From positions 1,674,001 to 1,738,000 of the forward strand of contig OZ250161.1 in assembly GCA_965237985.1 (NCBI GenBank): a stretch of DNA of 64,000 nt. Reading direction: 5' to 3'. The notes under the pieces are model-generated. The model saw only the letters and a program-made list of their open reading frames with translations. It ran no database searches and was not told the origin of the DNA. Source of the DNA: G965212025 sp965237985 (GTDB lineage Bacteria > Pseudomonadota > Gammaproteobacteria > Poriferisulfidales > Oxydemutatoraceae). A program made the position numbers and the translations under genes. Positions 44,795-54,162 of the stretch are shown here, in pieces; the stretch's first letter is position 1; each line of letters opens with the position of its first letter.

Positions 44795-46640
44795 CGGCTG
44801 CCAGGCTGCCGGAGGACGTGCCGTGGCCGGCGGTGCGCAATGTCGTCTCAGCGGGCGACTCTGTGCACGGGCGAAGTCTGGCGAGTGCCGTGCCGGAGGA
44901 TGTGCCGCGGACCGGCGGTGCGCAATGTCGTCTCAGCGGGCGACTCTGCCTGCACGGGATTTCCGAAGTCTGGCGAGCTGCCAGGCCGCCGAGGACGTGT
45001 CGTGGACCGGCGGTGCGCAATGTCATCTCAGCGGGCGACTCTGCCTGCACGGGATTTCCGAGGACGTGTCTGGTGCGCTGCCAGGTTGCCGGAGGAGTCT
45101 GGCGAGTGCCGCGGGACCGGCGGTGCGCAATGTCATCTCAGCGGGCGACTCTGCCTGCACGGGATTTCCGAAGTCTGGCGAGCTGCCAGGCTGCCGGAGG
45201 ATGTGCCGCGGACCGGCGTGTGCGCAATGTCATCTCAGCGGGCGACTCTGCCTGCACGGGATTTTCGAAGTCTGGCGAGCTGCCAGGCCGCCGAGGACGT
45301 GTCATGGGCCGGCGGTGCGCAATGTCGTCTCAGTGAGCGGCTCTGCCTGCACGGGATTTCCGAAGTCTGGCGAGCTGCCAGGTTGCCGGAGGATGTGCCG
45401 CGGACCGGCGGTGCGCAATGTCGTCTCAGCGGGCGACTCTGCCTGCACGGGATTTCCGAAGTCTGGCGAGTTGAGGTTGCCGGAGGTGTGCCGCGGACCG
45501 GCGGTGCGCAATGTCATCTGCGGGCGACTCTGCCTGCACGGGATTTCCGATGTCGGCGGTGCGCAATGTCGTCTCAGTCATCTCAGCGGGCGGCTCCACC
45601 TGCAACGGGATTTCCGAAGTCTGGCGAGCTGCCAGGCCGCCGAGGACGTGTCGTGGGCCGGCGGTGCGCAATGTCGTCTCAGCGGGCGGCTCTGCCTGCA
45701 CGGGATTTCCGAAGTCTGGCGAGCTGCCAGGCCGCCTGTGCCGCGGGCCGGCGGTGCGCAATGTCATCTCAGCGGGCGACTCTGCCTGCACGGGATTTTC
45801 GAAGTCTGGCGAGCTGCCAGGCCGCCGAGGACGTGTCGTGGGGCGGCGGTGCGCAATGTCATCTCAGCGGGCGACTCTGCCTCGTGCCGGAGGATGTGCC
45901 GCGGACCGGTGGTGCGCAATGTCATCTCAGCGGGCGGCTCCACCTGCAACGGGATTTCCGAAGTCTGGCGAGCTGCCAGGCTGCCGGAGGACGTGCCGCG
46001 GGCCGGCGGTGCGCAATGTCATCTCAGCGAGCGGCTCTGCCTGCACGGGATTTCCGAAGTCTGGCGAGCTGCCAGGTTGCCGGAGGATGTGCCGCGGACC
46101 GACGGTGCGCAATGTCATCTCAGCGGCGGCTCTGCCTGCACGGGATTTCCGAAGTCTGGCGAGCTGCCAGGTTGCCGGAGGATGTGCCGCGGACCGGCGG
46201 TGCGCAATGTCATCTCAGCGGGCGGCTCCACCTGCAACGGGATTTCCGAAGTCTGGCGAGCTGCCAGGCTGCCGGAGGACGTGCCGCGGGCCGGCGGTGC
46301 GCAATGTCGTCTCAGCGAGCGGCTCTGCCTGCACGGGATTTCCGAGGTCTGGCGAGCTGCCAGGCCGCCGAGGACGTGCCGCGGACCGACGGTGCGCAAT
46401 GTCGTCTCAGCGAGCGGCTCTGCCTGCACGGGATTTCCGAAGTCTGGCGAGCTGCCAGGTTGCCGGAGGATGTGCCGCGGACCGGCGGTGCGCAATGTCG
46501 TCTCAGCGGGCGGCTCTGCCTGCACGGGATTTCCGAGGTCTGGCGAACTGCCAGGCTGCCGGAGGACGTGCCGCGGGCCGGCGGTGCGCAATGTCATCTC
46601 AGCGGGCGACTCTACCTGCACGGGATTTCCGAAGTCTGGC
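44795..46640. repeat. ~96-bp GC-rich tandem array, about 20 copies
   Basis: The anchor GCGCAATGTC occurs 20 times from 44835 to 46586, mostly 93-97 bp apart, with outliers of 85, 105, 110, 63 and 55. Consensus parts are GACCGGCGGTGCGCAATGTC, RTCTCAGCGGGCGACTCTGC, CTGCACGGGATTTCCGAAGT and CTGGCGAGCTGCCAGG plus CCGCCGAGGACGTG or GCCGGAGGATGTGCC. The unit length is a multiple of three and lacks stops, so two plus-strand frames stay open for over 640 codons. This is a property of the repeat and not evidence of a protein. It lies between rpsU (divergent) and the GLUG-protein gene. No CRISPR architecture. Confidence 0.93.
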
Positions 46641-46941
46641 GACACGAGGGCGATACAGACCTGGAAGCAATGGTCGCGGAAAACCCGGCAAGCGGCGGCG
46701 GGGGAGGCAGTTCAAGCCATGTTCTGTGATCTTGGCATCGGGATTTGAGTCTCCTCTGGATGCCGCGTTTTCGGCCTGTACGAGCAAGATGATCAGGCAC
46801 GATTGGTGGCACCGTCTGTCAGTTCGTCAAGGTCGTCGCTACCGTGACAATGGTGCACGGGCAAGCGTGGTTTCGTGTTGTTTGCCGCACCCGGCTACAC
46901 GAGGAACGTGCAGCATGCGGGTTTGGCACCAGTTCGGTGTT
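46641..46941. other. 300-bp spacer between repeat array and GLUG-protein gene
   Basis: No gene is recognised. Plus-strand frames running through it from the array lack a ribosome binding site. The 3' end of the minus-strand GLUG gene begins at 46942, so a terminator might be expected here, but I see no clear hairpin with a T-run. Confidence 0.35.
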
Positions 46942-49900
46942 TTATCTGACTACTCCGCTCAGAAACACTTTCAAGCGGAGCCTCACAACTTTCTGGCGTT
47001 CGACTGTCAGCATGATGTCGTTACTGCGTTCGCCGGCAGCAACGCGTACCATGAACATGGCCTCATCCAGGTCCCTCGGAACCAATAGTTTCAGCCTGGC
47101 TTGCCCGGCACCGTGGTTTTCCAGGAACTTTGCCGAGGTTCCTGATGTCGGGCCGCCAATCAGGCTCCAGGTCAATCCGACGCGCGGCAGCAGGGTGTTC
47201 AGCGACACTACCAGGTCTTGGCTATGGGATGAAATGGTTTTGTTCAGGGGGGTGCTGTGGGCAAAAAGTGGGGCAGCGTCACTATTCTGCAGGCGTACAA
47301 ATACCTGGTCTGTTTTGCCGCGGCCTTCCTCGCCGGCCACTTTGATTAAAAAACCAGTGCCGTCGATTTCCTCGCCAGAAAGCCTCGAATAGCGGACCAA
47401 GACTTCAGATGTCCCTGAAACCGTGTCTGAACTTTCCTCGCTGCTACCGTTCATAAAGTGCGCTACTGTGTAATCGCTGTAGGGATTTACAATCGTCCAC
47501 ACCCAGCTTTGCGGAGAGCCACCCTGGGCGACTGCGCGCAGAGTCACAGCCCGCGATTCTGGAGCGACATGCACGGTGACCTTGTCAGTTTCTAAAACTC
47601 CGTTGCCGGAAATTTCGCTGATCACCGGTGGCGCATCCACTTGGCGAACGATAACCCGTGTTTCAGCAGTGGCTCCCAGTGGGTCCCGGGTCGATACTGT
47701 GAATCCCCCCGTTGATTTTGATCCTTCCGGACGAGTGAACTGCACTTGGACGCTGGCGCCCGTGGCTCTTGTCGTAATCTGGTTGTTGACCAAGAAGTTG
47801 AGCGTACTTTCTTCGGGCGTGCCCGCAATTCGCTGTGCAGACCACTCCAGCACATCCAGATCCTCCGGAACCTGGACACCGGCAAGCAGTTCAAGGGATG
47901 CCCGACTGTCCTGTGTTGGGATGTCCAGATACCGTTCCCTCCCTCCCGATATGGTCGGAGGTTCACTCGGTGTTACCAAAACCGTGATTTTGGCAGTTCC
48001 GTAGTTTCCCGTAACCCATACAAAAAATTGGTCATTTTCTCGAATTTCTTCCTTGGGCTGATACACCATGGTGGTCAGGGTGCCCGTTCCGGTGCTTGTG
48101 CAGGCGTTTTCATCCACGCCTGACAAAAAACAGATACGTCCTCTCTGCGGACCGGAATTCGGCGGAACCCACCATTCCAGGAAGTCCCTCCTGTCAGCCC
48201 GGGCACGCAAAGTCAAGGTCTTGCTCGATCTGTCGCCAGAAACCATACGCAGTATCGCTTCACCGTCAGACAGAATCAGGGGTGGTGAGTCTGCCGCAGG
48301 TTGCGTGGTAAATGAATATTCTGTCATCGTTTTTCCCTCGTCGTTAGAGGTAGTGATGGCCACCCTGTGGCGGGAATTACTTTGCAAACCTGGAAATTTT
48401 ATTGTGATCTGGGGCAACTGATTGTCCAGGACTGAGGGGGTGCCCAAGGCAACTTTCCATTCTGCTATCGGCGTGAGATTGCCTTCCTGAAAAATCTGCA
48501 GGAAGTGTTCCAGGTTTGCATTTGTGCCGTTGGCTGCACCTTGGTTATAGCTGTCGTTTTTAGGAGCTGCCAGGGTGACATGCGTCTCCGTTACCCCTTC
48601 CCAAATCTGGATTTCAAGGGCTCTTGGCAAGTTCGGCAGACGAAAATGACCGGTTGCCGGATGACTCACCACTCCCATCACTTTTGTGCGAACGGAATAG
48701 CTGACTGTGCTGCCGTTTTGGTATTCTGTTTGGATCCAAGCCAGGTGTTCATCGCGAATTTCAAAGCTTGTGGCAGTAACGTTTCGTACCAATCCTGAGA
48801 TTTCCAGTTCGTGAAAGTCCACCAAAGATTCTGAACTTTGCCACTCCAATTTCAGCTTGGTGGAAAATTCCCACCTGGACACCAGCCCCTTTGGCGAAGC
48901 CGGGATCCTGGTCAGCCCGGTCAGTACGGGAAGCGTCCGGGCACTGCCAAAATGCCAGGACTCTGCGCTCCAGCCGGAATATGTCGCGGCTTCTTCGCAC
49001 TTGCTGTCTGGCTTCGTCGGGCATTGCAGCTGTTTCAGAGTGCGTGGGAAGCTTTCCCGAATGTCTCCAGTGCTTATGTCACCGATATTGGTGCCCGCGA
49101 AATCGTGTGCCAAAACCGTTCCGGCAACCTTGCCTGCCGAATAGCTGTAGCTGATGGACCACAGGTTGTATCCCGCAAAGCCACCTACCCAACGGTTTCC
49201 TTGTATGAATCCGGATGCGTAGCTGCCTGTGACTGTGGAGTTTGAAAAGTTCACGCCCACGAAACCACCCACCCGTTCATTTCCTGAAACCCTGCCGGTT
49301 GCGTAACTGTTGGCAATTTGTCCGTTGTTCACACCGACAAAGCCACCCAGATTGTGACTTCCTGAGACTGGGCCAGTCGCGTAGCTGTGGGTGATGAGGC
49401 CAAAGTTATTGCCTGTATGACCTCCCATGAAGCTGTTGAACGAAGCAGCCACAGGGCCTGGTCTGGGGTTCCCACGAACAGCTCCGGTCGCGTAGCTGTA
49501 GCTGATGTGGCCAAAATTAGCCCCCACGAGCCCCCCGGCGTCGCCATTTCCTGTGACCGACCCCGTGGCATAGCTGCGGGTAATGGTCCCCTGACGGTTT
49601 CTACCCACCAGACCGCCAATCTGTCGCGACAAACTGACCACCTTGCCAGTCGCGTAGCAACCAAGAATGTGCCCGCCAAGGTTGTCGCCTGCAAAGCCAC
49701 CTACCCGGGAGGCATTGCCGCTTACCTGACCGGACGAAGAACTGTTTTTGATGGTGTTGACGTTCTGCCCGACAAAGCCGCCCAGCATGAAGGCAGAGGC
49801 CTTCTCAGTCCGCACCACCACGTGGCTGTGGCTGTTACTGATGATGCCTTCGTTCTTCCCCACCAGGCCGCCTGCCTGTTTGTCGCCACTGACAACCCCC

Positions 49901-50457
49901 ATTGCAGTGCTGTTCACGATGATTCCCTCGCGATTGTGTCCCACCAGGGAACCAACCAAGGATCTGCCGGCGACTTCTGAGTTCACCAGGATTATCTGTT
50001 GTAGTGAGCTTCCTTTTTCGATGCTGGAAAACAGGCCTACCCTGTCATCTTCACTGAAATCGATGAACAGGTTTCTGATCCGGTAGCCCTGCCCATCAAA
50101 GGAACCAAAGAAAGGCTCAATGGGGGTAAAGCCTTTCCCGTCATTCCAGTTGTGGGTCAGGGTTGCGTCAATGTGGTTTGTCAGTTTGTAATGAGCCCGG
50201 AGGCTTGAGCGCATTTCCTGTAACTGGCAGAGTGTGGCGACTTGGTAAGGATCGTTTTTACTGCCACTGCCTTGCCAGGTTATTCGTTCGGAGAAGGAAG
50301 CACTGCCGTGCTGCGGAGCAACCGGCTCGTAGTTCCGGTGACATCCATCCTGTGCGTGAAGGCCGCTCACCAGGCCAGAGCAGAAAAACAACAGCGCGGC
50401 TTGACGCCGCACTGTTGCTACCCACTTGTAGAAGTTTTCTTTATTATTATTATTCAT
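46942..50457 (-). CDS. Large secreted GLUG-repeat surface protein
   Basis: This 1171-residue protein has an N-terminal signal peptide (WVATVRRQAALLFFCSGLVS ending GLHAQ). Residues ~100-480 carry about ten GLUG motifs of the form GGFVGVNNGQIANSYATGRV, a beta-helix repeat found in adhesins and other surface proteins. The remainder (residues ~500-1150) looks like a series of Ig/cadherin-like beta domains, for example VDAPPVISEISGNGVLETD and TVHVAPESRAVTLRAVAQGG. No cell-wall anchor or autotransporter barrel is visible. It is likely exported and involved in adhesion or matrix contact (inference). The stop lies close to the 96-bp array and the start is divergent from uvrD. Confidence 0.75.
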   Translation of the reverse strand: MNNNNKENFYKWVATVRRQAALLFFCSGLVSGLHAQDGCHRNYEPVAPQHGSASFSERITWQGSGSKNDPYQVATLCQLQEMRSSLRAHYKLTNHIDATLTHNWNDGKGFTPIEPFFGSFDGQGYRIRNLFIDFSEDDRVGLFSSIEKGSSLQQIILVNSEVAGRSLVGSLVGHNREGIIVNSTAMGVVSGDKQAGGLVGKNEGIISNSHSHVVVRTEKASAFMLGGFVGQNVNTIKNSSSSGQVSGNASRVGGFAGDNLGGHILGCYATGKVVSLSRQIGGLVGRNRQGTITRSYATGSVTGNGDAGGLVGANFGHISYSYATGAVRGNPRPGPVAASFNSFMGGHTGNNFGLITHSYATGPVSGSHNLGGFVGVNNGQIANSYATGRVSGNERVGGFVGVNFSNSTVTGSYASGFIQGNRWVGGFAGYNLWSISYSYSAGKVAGTVLAHDFAGTNIGDISTGDIRESFPRTLKQLQCPTKPDSKCEEAATYSGWSAESWHFGSARTLPVLTGLTRIPASPKGLVSRWEFSTKLKLEWQSSESLVDFHELEISGLVRNVTATSFEIRDEHLAWIQTEYQNGSTVSYSVRTKVMGVVSHPATGHFRLPNLPRALEIQIWEGVTETHVTLAAPKNDSYNQGAANGTNANLEHFLQIFQEGNLTPIAEWKVALGTPSVLDNQLPQITIKFPGLQSNSRHRVAITTSNDEGKTMTEYSFTTQPAADSPPLILSDGEAILRMVSGDRSSKTLTLRARADRRDFLEWWVPPNSGPQRGRICFLSGVDENACTSTGTGTLTTMVYQPKEEIRENDQFFVWVTGNYGTAKITVLVTPSEPPTISGGRERYLDIPTQDSRASLELLAGVQVPEDLDVLEWSAQRIAGTPEESTLNFLVNNQITTRATGASVQVQFTRPEGSKSTGGFTVSTRDPLGATAETRVIVRQVDAPPVISEISGNGVLETDKVTVHVAPESRAVTLRAVAQGGSPQSWVWTIVNPYSDYTVAHFMNGSSEESSDTVSGTSEVLVRYSRLSGEEIDGTGFLIKVAGEEGRGKTDQVFVRLQNSDAAPLFAHSTPLNKTISSHSQDLVVSLNTLLPRVGLTWSLIGGPTSGTSAKFLENHGAGQARLKLLVPRDLDEAMFMVRVAAGERSNDIMLTVERQKVVRLRLKVFLSGVVR

Positions 50458-50842
50458 GTTCCTACTCTTGTGGTAAAAACACTACGCTCAAAGCGTAATG
50501 ACGTTAGGCATACTGCATTCACATGCACGCACTTAACGTTGCCAGTATCATGACTCCAAGGAAAGTCTGTCAATAGCTCCTTTGTGGTATTCATGGGGTT
50601 CTGCCGTGCTGGGAAGAAACTTGCTGGAATTGCCACAAAAACGTCTAAATTCATTTCCTGTCACTACCTCCGGCAACCCAACTCGGAGCGCGCTGGCTGC
50701 GTGCTAAAATTGCTGCCATGGGGCCTCCCTGCAGTTCAGCATCGCTCAGTCTAGGAAAGCGGGTTCAGCTGCGTTTCTTGTGTCACGACTTTTCCCGCAA
50801 ATAGTTTTCCCTGCGGGCAGTTTCTGAGTAGCTGGTACGGTC
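50458..50842. other. Divergent intergenic region, GLUG gene / uvrD
   Basis: 385 bp without a supportable gene. It should contain promoters for both flanking genes. I could not identify convincing promoter boxes or a ribosome binding site ahead of the uvrD TTG start. Confidence 0.35.
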
Positions 50843-53017
50843 TTGCTTGAAGCACTGAATGATCAGCAGAAACGGGCGGTCACGGTTTCGCCTTCCCGCT
50901 CGGCTATGGTTTTTGCCGGTGCCGGCAGTGGCAAAACGCATGTGCTGGCACACCGCATTGCCTGGTTGTGTGAAAGCGAAAAATTCTCGCCGGGAGATTT
51001 GTTGGCGCTGACGTTCACGAACAAGGCCGCCCGCGAAATGCGCGCCCGGGTTGAGCACACCCTGGGGCGTAGCGTTCAGGATCTCTGGATTGGCACTTTT
51101 CATGGAATTTGTCATCGCCTGCTCAGGCGGCATCGGGAGGCCGTGGGTCTGGCAAATCATTTTCTGATTCTGGATGCCTCAGACCAGCAACAGTTTCTGC
51201 GTCGGACCATGGCAGGGTTGAGTGTGGATACGCAGCGCGATTACGTCAGGAAAGTGCAACATTTCATTAACGGTTGCAAAGAACAGGGGTGGCGGGCGAA
51301 GTCAGTGCCGCAGGAATATCTAAAGCGTAGTCAGGAATATTTGCGCATATATGTGGCCTACGAAAAAGGTTGTCGGCAGTCCAATCTCGTGGATTTTGCA
51401 GAACTGCTCTTGCGCAGTTATGAAATGTTCGCAGATTGCGAAGAGGTTTTACGCCGTTACCGCTCGCGTTTTCGTTGCCTGCTGGTCGACGAGTTTCAAG
51501 ATACGAATCAGATGCAATACAAGTGGTTGTGCAGGCTTGCAGGCGAAGAGATCCCCTTGTTTGTAGTGGGGGACGACGATCAATCGATCTATGGCTGGCG
51601 AGGGGCCGATGCCGAAATTTTCAACAAATTTCGCCGCCACTTCCAAGACGTGTGTGTGCTGAAGCTGGAGCAGAACTATCGTTCTACGAAAACCATTCTG
51701 GGTGTGGCGAATCACTTGATTGAAAACAACCTGCGCCGGAATGAGAAAAAACTTTGGACCGACGGAGATAAAGGAGAACCGGTGGCGGTTTTTACTGCCC
51801 GTGACGAAGGAGAAGAAGCGGCTTTCGTGGTTTCGAAAGCCCAGGAATGGGTGGATTCAGGGCGAAAGTACTGCGAAGCCGCGGTATTGTATCGCTCCAA
51901 TGCTCAATCTCGGGTGTTTGAATCGGAACTGCTCAAGCAAAGGATTCCGTATCGCGTTTATGGCGGGTTTCGATTTTTTGAGCGTTCCGTCATCAAGGAT
52001 GCCCTTGCTTACTTGAGCTTGCTGTGCAACTTCGCTGGTGATCACTTTTTTGTCAGAATCATCAACACCCCGGCGCGTGGGATCGGGCCGCGCAAACTCA
52101 GTGATTTGCGTGCGGTTGCTGAAGAACGCGCCTGCAGTTATTGGGAGGCGCTGGAATTTTTAACGACGCAACCCAGCGAATCGAAATACAAGTCGCTCGG
52201 CAGCTTCCGTCGTCTGCTTATGGATTTGCGTGAGTCTATTCGAGAGCGACCGCTTGTCGAACAGGTCAAACTGGTGATTGAGAACAGTGGCCTGCTGGCA
52301 CATCATCGTGCTGATGCGTCCGAAGCGGGGAGGTCGAATGTGGAGTATTTGCAGGAATTGGTCAATGCCGCACAGCAGGCACAGGCCGAGGGTGATGTCT
52401 CTGAGGAAAACATGACTCCACTGGAGAGTTTTTTGGCGCAGGCGACTTTGGAGTCCGGCATCGCTCAGGATGCAGAATATGAAGATTGTTTGAGTCTAAT
52501 GACTTTGCATTCCGCCAAAGGTCTGGAGTTTCCTCTGGTGTTTCTGGTTGGAATGGAGGAAGACCTGTTCCCGCACAAGCGCTCGCTTGGGGACCCCGGC
52601 GGCCTCGAAGAAGAGCGTCGTCTTTGCTACGTGGGAGTGACCCGGGCGAAGGAGCGTTTGTTTATGAGTTTCTGTGAAGAGCGCTATGTTTTTGGAACCA
52701 GGACTAAAAATCATCGTTCACGCTTCATTGCGGAAATCCCTGGTGAATCCATAAGCGATCTTTGCCCCGAGCGCCGATATGCTCGGGTACCGGTTGTTGA
52801 CAGCGGCAGATTTGAATCTGGTGAAACTTTTCATGTCGAGTTGCCCCCGCAGGCTGGCATGATGGTCCGCCATGCCCGTCTGGGAGATGGAAAGGTCACC
52901 GATTTTTCGGGCCGGGGCGAGAGTTTACGTGCTCTGGTGCGTTTTCAGGGTGGTTCGAGCAAATGGGTGTTGTGGAACTACTCCGGCCTGGAAATGCTTG
53001 ACCATGGGTCTGATTGA
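50843..53017 (+). CDS. uvrD: DNA helicase II (UvrD/Rep family)
   Basis: This 724-residue SF1A 3'-5' helicase has motif I AGAGSGKTHVLAHRIAWL, motif Ia LALTFTNKAAREM, motif II CLLVDEFQDTNQMQY, motif III VGDDDQSIYGWRGAD, motif IV LEQNYRSTKTIL, motif V LMTLHSAKGLEFPLVF and motif VI EERRLCYVGVTRAKERL. The C-terminal Tudor-like segment (MMVRHARLGDGKVTDFSGRG) is typical of UvrD rather than Rep. It removes UvrC-incised fragments and dismantles nucleoprotein filaments. The start is TTG (LEALNDQQKRAVT); no ATG lies nearby. dctP follows after 12 bp. Confidence 0.92.
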   Translation: MLEALNDQQKRAVTVSPSRSAMVFAGAGSGKTHVLAHRIAWLCESEKFSPGDLLALTFTNKAAREMRARVEHTLGRSVQDLWIGTFHGICHRLLRRHREAVGLANHFLILDASDQQQFLRRTMAGLSVDTQRDYVRKVQHFINGCKEQGWRAKSVPQEYLKRSQEYLRIYVAYEKGCRQSNLVDFAELLLRSYEMFADCEEVLRRYRSRFRCLLVDEFQDTNQMQYKWLCRLAGEEIPLFVVGDDDQSIYGWRGADAEIFNKFRRHFQDVCVLKLEQNYRSTKTILGVANHLIENNLRRNEKKLWTDGDKGEPVAVFTARDEGEEAAFVVSKAQEWVDSGRKYCEAAVLYRSNAQSRVFESELLKQRIPYRVYGGFRFFERSVIKDALAYLSLLCNFAGDHFFVRIINTPARGIGPRKLSDLRAVAEERACSYWEALEFLTTQPSESKYKSLGSFRRLLMDLRESIRERPLVEQVKLVIENSGLLAHHRADASEAGRSNVEYLQELVNAAQQAQAEGDVSEENMTPLESFLAQATLESGIAQDAEYEDCLSLMTLHSAKGLEFPLVFLVGMEEDLFPHKRSLGDPGGLEEERRLCYVGVTRAKERLFMSFCEERYVFGTRTKNHRSRFIAEIPGESISDLCPERRYARVPVVDSGRFESGETFHVELPPQAGMMVRHARLGDGKVTDFSGRGESLRALVRFQGGSSKWVLWNYSGLEMLDHGSD

Positions 53018-53029
53018 GTCAGGAATACC

Positions 53030-54139
53030 GTGAAAAGAAGAAAATTTTTAGCGACGTTGGGGGGTGGAACTTTGTTGGGGACTACGGTTGCCCGGCCACT
53101 GCACGCGGCATCAAAAAACGGTCGATCCCAGTCATGGAACTGGCGCATGGTGACCACTTGGCCAAAAAACTTTCCCGTGCTGGGTACCGGGGCAGAAGAA
53201 CTGGCCAGACAGATCACGAGCATGTCAGGTGGTCGCCTGCGCGTGAAAGTCTACGCGGCTCGCGAATTGGTGCCTGCTTTTGGTGTATTTGACGCGGTCT
53301 CCGACGGTGTTGCACAGATGGGCCACGGCTCGGCGTATTACTGGAAAGGGAAAAACCCCGCTTTCCAGTTTTTTTCGACTGTCCCTTTCGGGATGAATGC
53401 CTTGGAAGCCAATTCCTGGCTACAGGAAGGCGGCGGTCTCGAATTGTGGAGGGAGGCTTACCGACCCTACGGTTTAATCCCTCTGGTGGCGGGTAATACC
53501 TCCATGCAGATGGCGGGCTGGTTTAATCGCAAAATTGAATCCCTCGCGGATTTCAAAGGCCTCAAAATGCGCATACCGGGCTTGGGCGGAGAAGTGTTGC
53601 GACGCTTGGGAGGCACACCGGTGAATTTACCGGGTGGCGAATTGCTGACAGCGATGCAAACCGGCGTCATAGACGCCACAGAGTGGATCAATCCACACAG
53701 CGACCTGGCTTTTGGTTTGTATAAAGTTGCGAAATACTATTACTACCCAGGCTGGCACGAACCGGGCACCGTGCTGGAGTGCATGGTGAATGCCGAGGCG
53801 TTTGCAAAACTTCCGGAAGACCTTCAGGCGATTGTGGAAAACGCCGCTTCGGCTGCATGCCTGAGAATGCTCAGCGAAAATGCCGCCCGTAATCGGGGTG
53901 CCCTGCAGTCCCTGGTGCAAAGGTACAAAGTGCAGTTGCTGCGTTTGCCGGACCCGGTATTGGCGCAGCTCGGAAAAGTTTCTCTTGCCGTTGTCGGCAC
54001 GCTTGCCAAAGAAAATGATTTCGCCGGGCGTATTTATGATTCCTACCGGGAATTTCATCAAAGTGTGCTGGCATGGCATGAAATTTCGGAGCGTGCTTAC
54101 TATGAAATGGAGGCTGGACTGGCGGAAAAGCTCCCCTGA
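53030..54139 (+). CDS. dctP: TRAP transporter substrate-binding protein DctP
   Basis: This 369-residue periplasmic receptor starts at GTG with AGGAA six bases upstream. The N-terminus MKRRKFLATLGGGTLLGTTV is a twin-arginine-like signal with cleavage near PLHA. The mature protein has DctP-family features: WRMVTTWPKNFPVLGTGAEE, MGHGSAYYWKGKNPAFQFFS, GLKMRIPGLGGEVLRRLGGT and TGVIDATEWINPHSDLAFGL. This subgroup (TakP-like) binds 2-oxoacids or similar carboxylates; the ligand is not certain. It is cotranscribed with uvrD but converges on dctM, so receptor and membrane subunits are on opposite strands. Confidence 0.9.
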   Translation: MKRRKFLATLGGGTLLGTTVARPLHAASKNGRSQSWNWRMVTTWPKNFPVLGTGAEELARQITSMSGGRLRVKVYAARELVPAFGVFDAVSDGVAQMGHGSAYYWKGKNPAFQFFSTVPFGMNALEANSWLQEGGGLELWREAYRPYGLIPLVAGNTSMQMAGWFNRKIESLADFKGLKMRIPGLGGEVLRRLGGTPVNLPGGELLTAMQTGVIDATEWINPHSDLAFGLYKVAKYYYYPGWHEPGTVLECMVNAEAFAKLPEDLQAIVENAASAACLRMLSENAARNRGALQSLVQRYKVQLLRLPDPVLAQLGKVSLAVVGTLAKENDFAGRIYDSYREFHQSVLAWHEISERAYYEMEAGLAEKLP

Positions 54140-54162
54140 AGAGGGCTTGTGGAGAAACGCTT

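Noticed and set aside
44795..46640. Possible CRISPR array
   Set aside because: Units are contiguous 96-bp repeats without unique spacers, and no cas genes are present. The same holds for the other two arrays.
44711..47088. Overlapping 525-672-codon plus-strand frames in the 96-bp array
   Set aside because: Two frames are open at once, units have non-triplet indels, and there is no protein-like motif; treated as repeat DNA.
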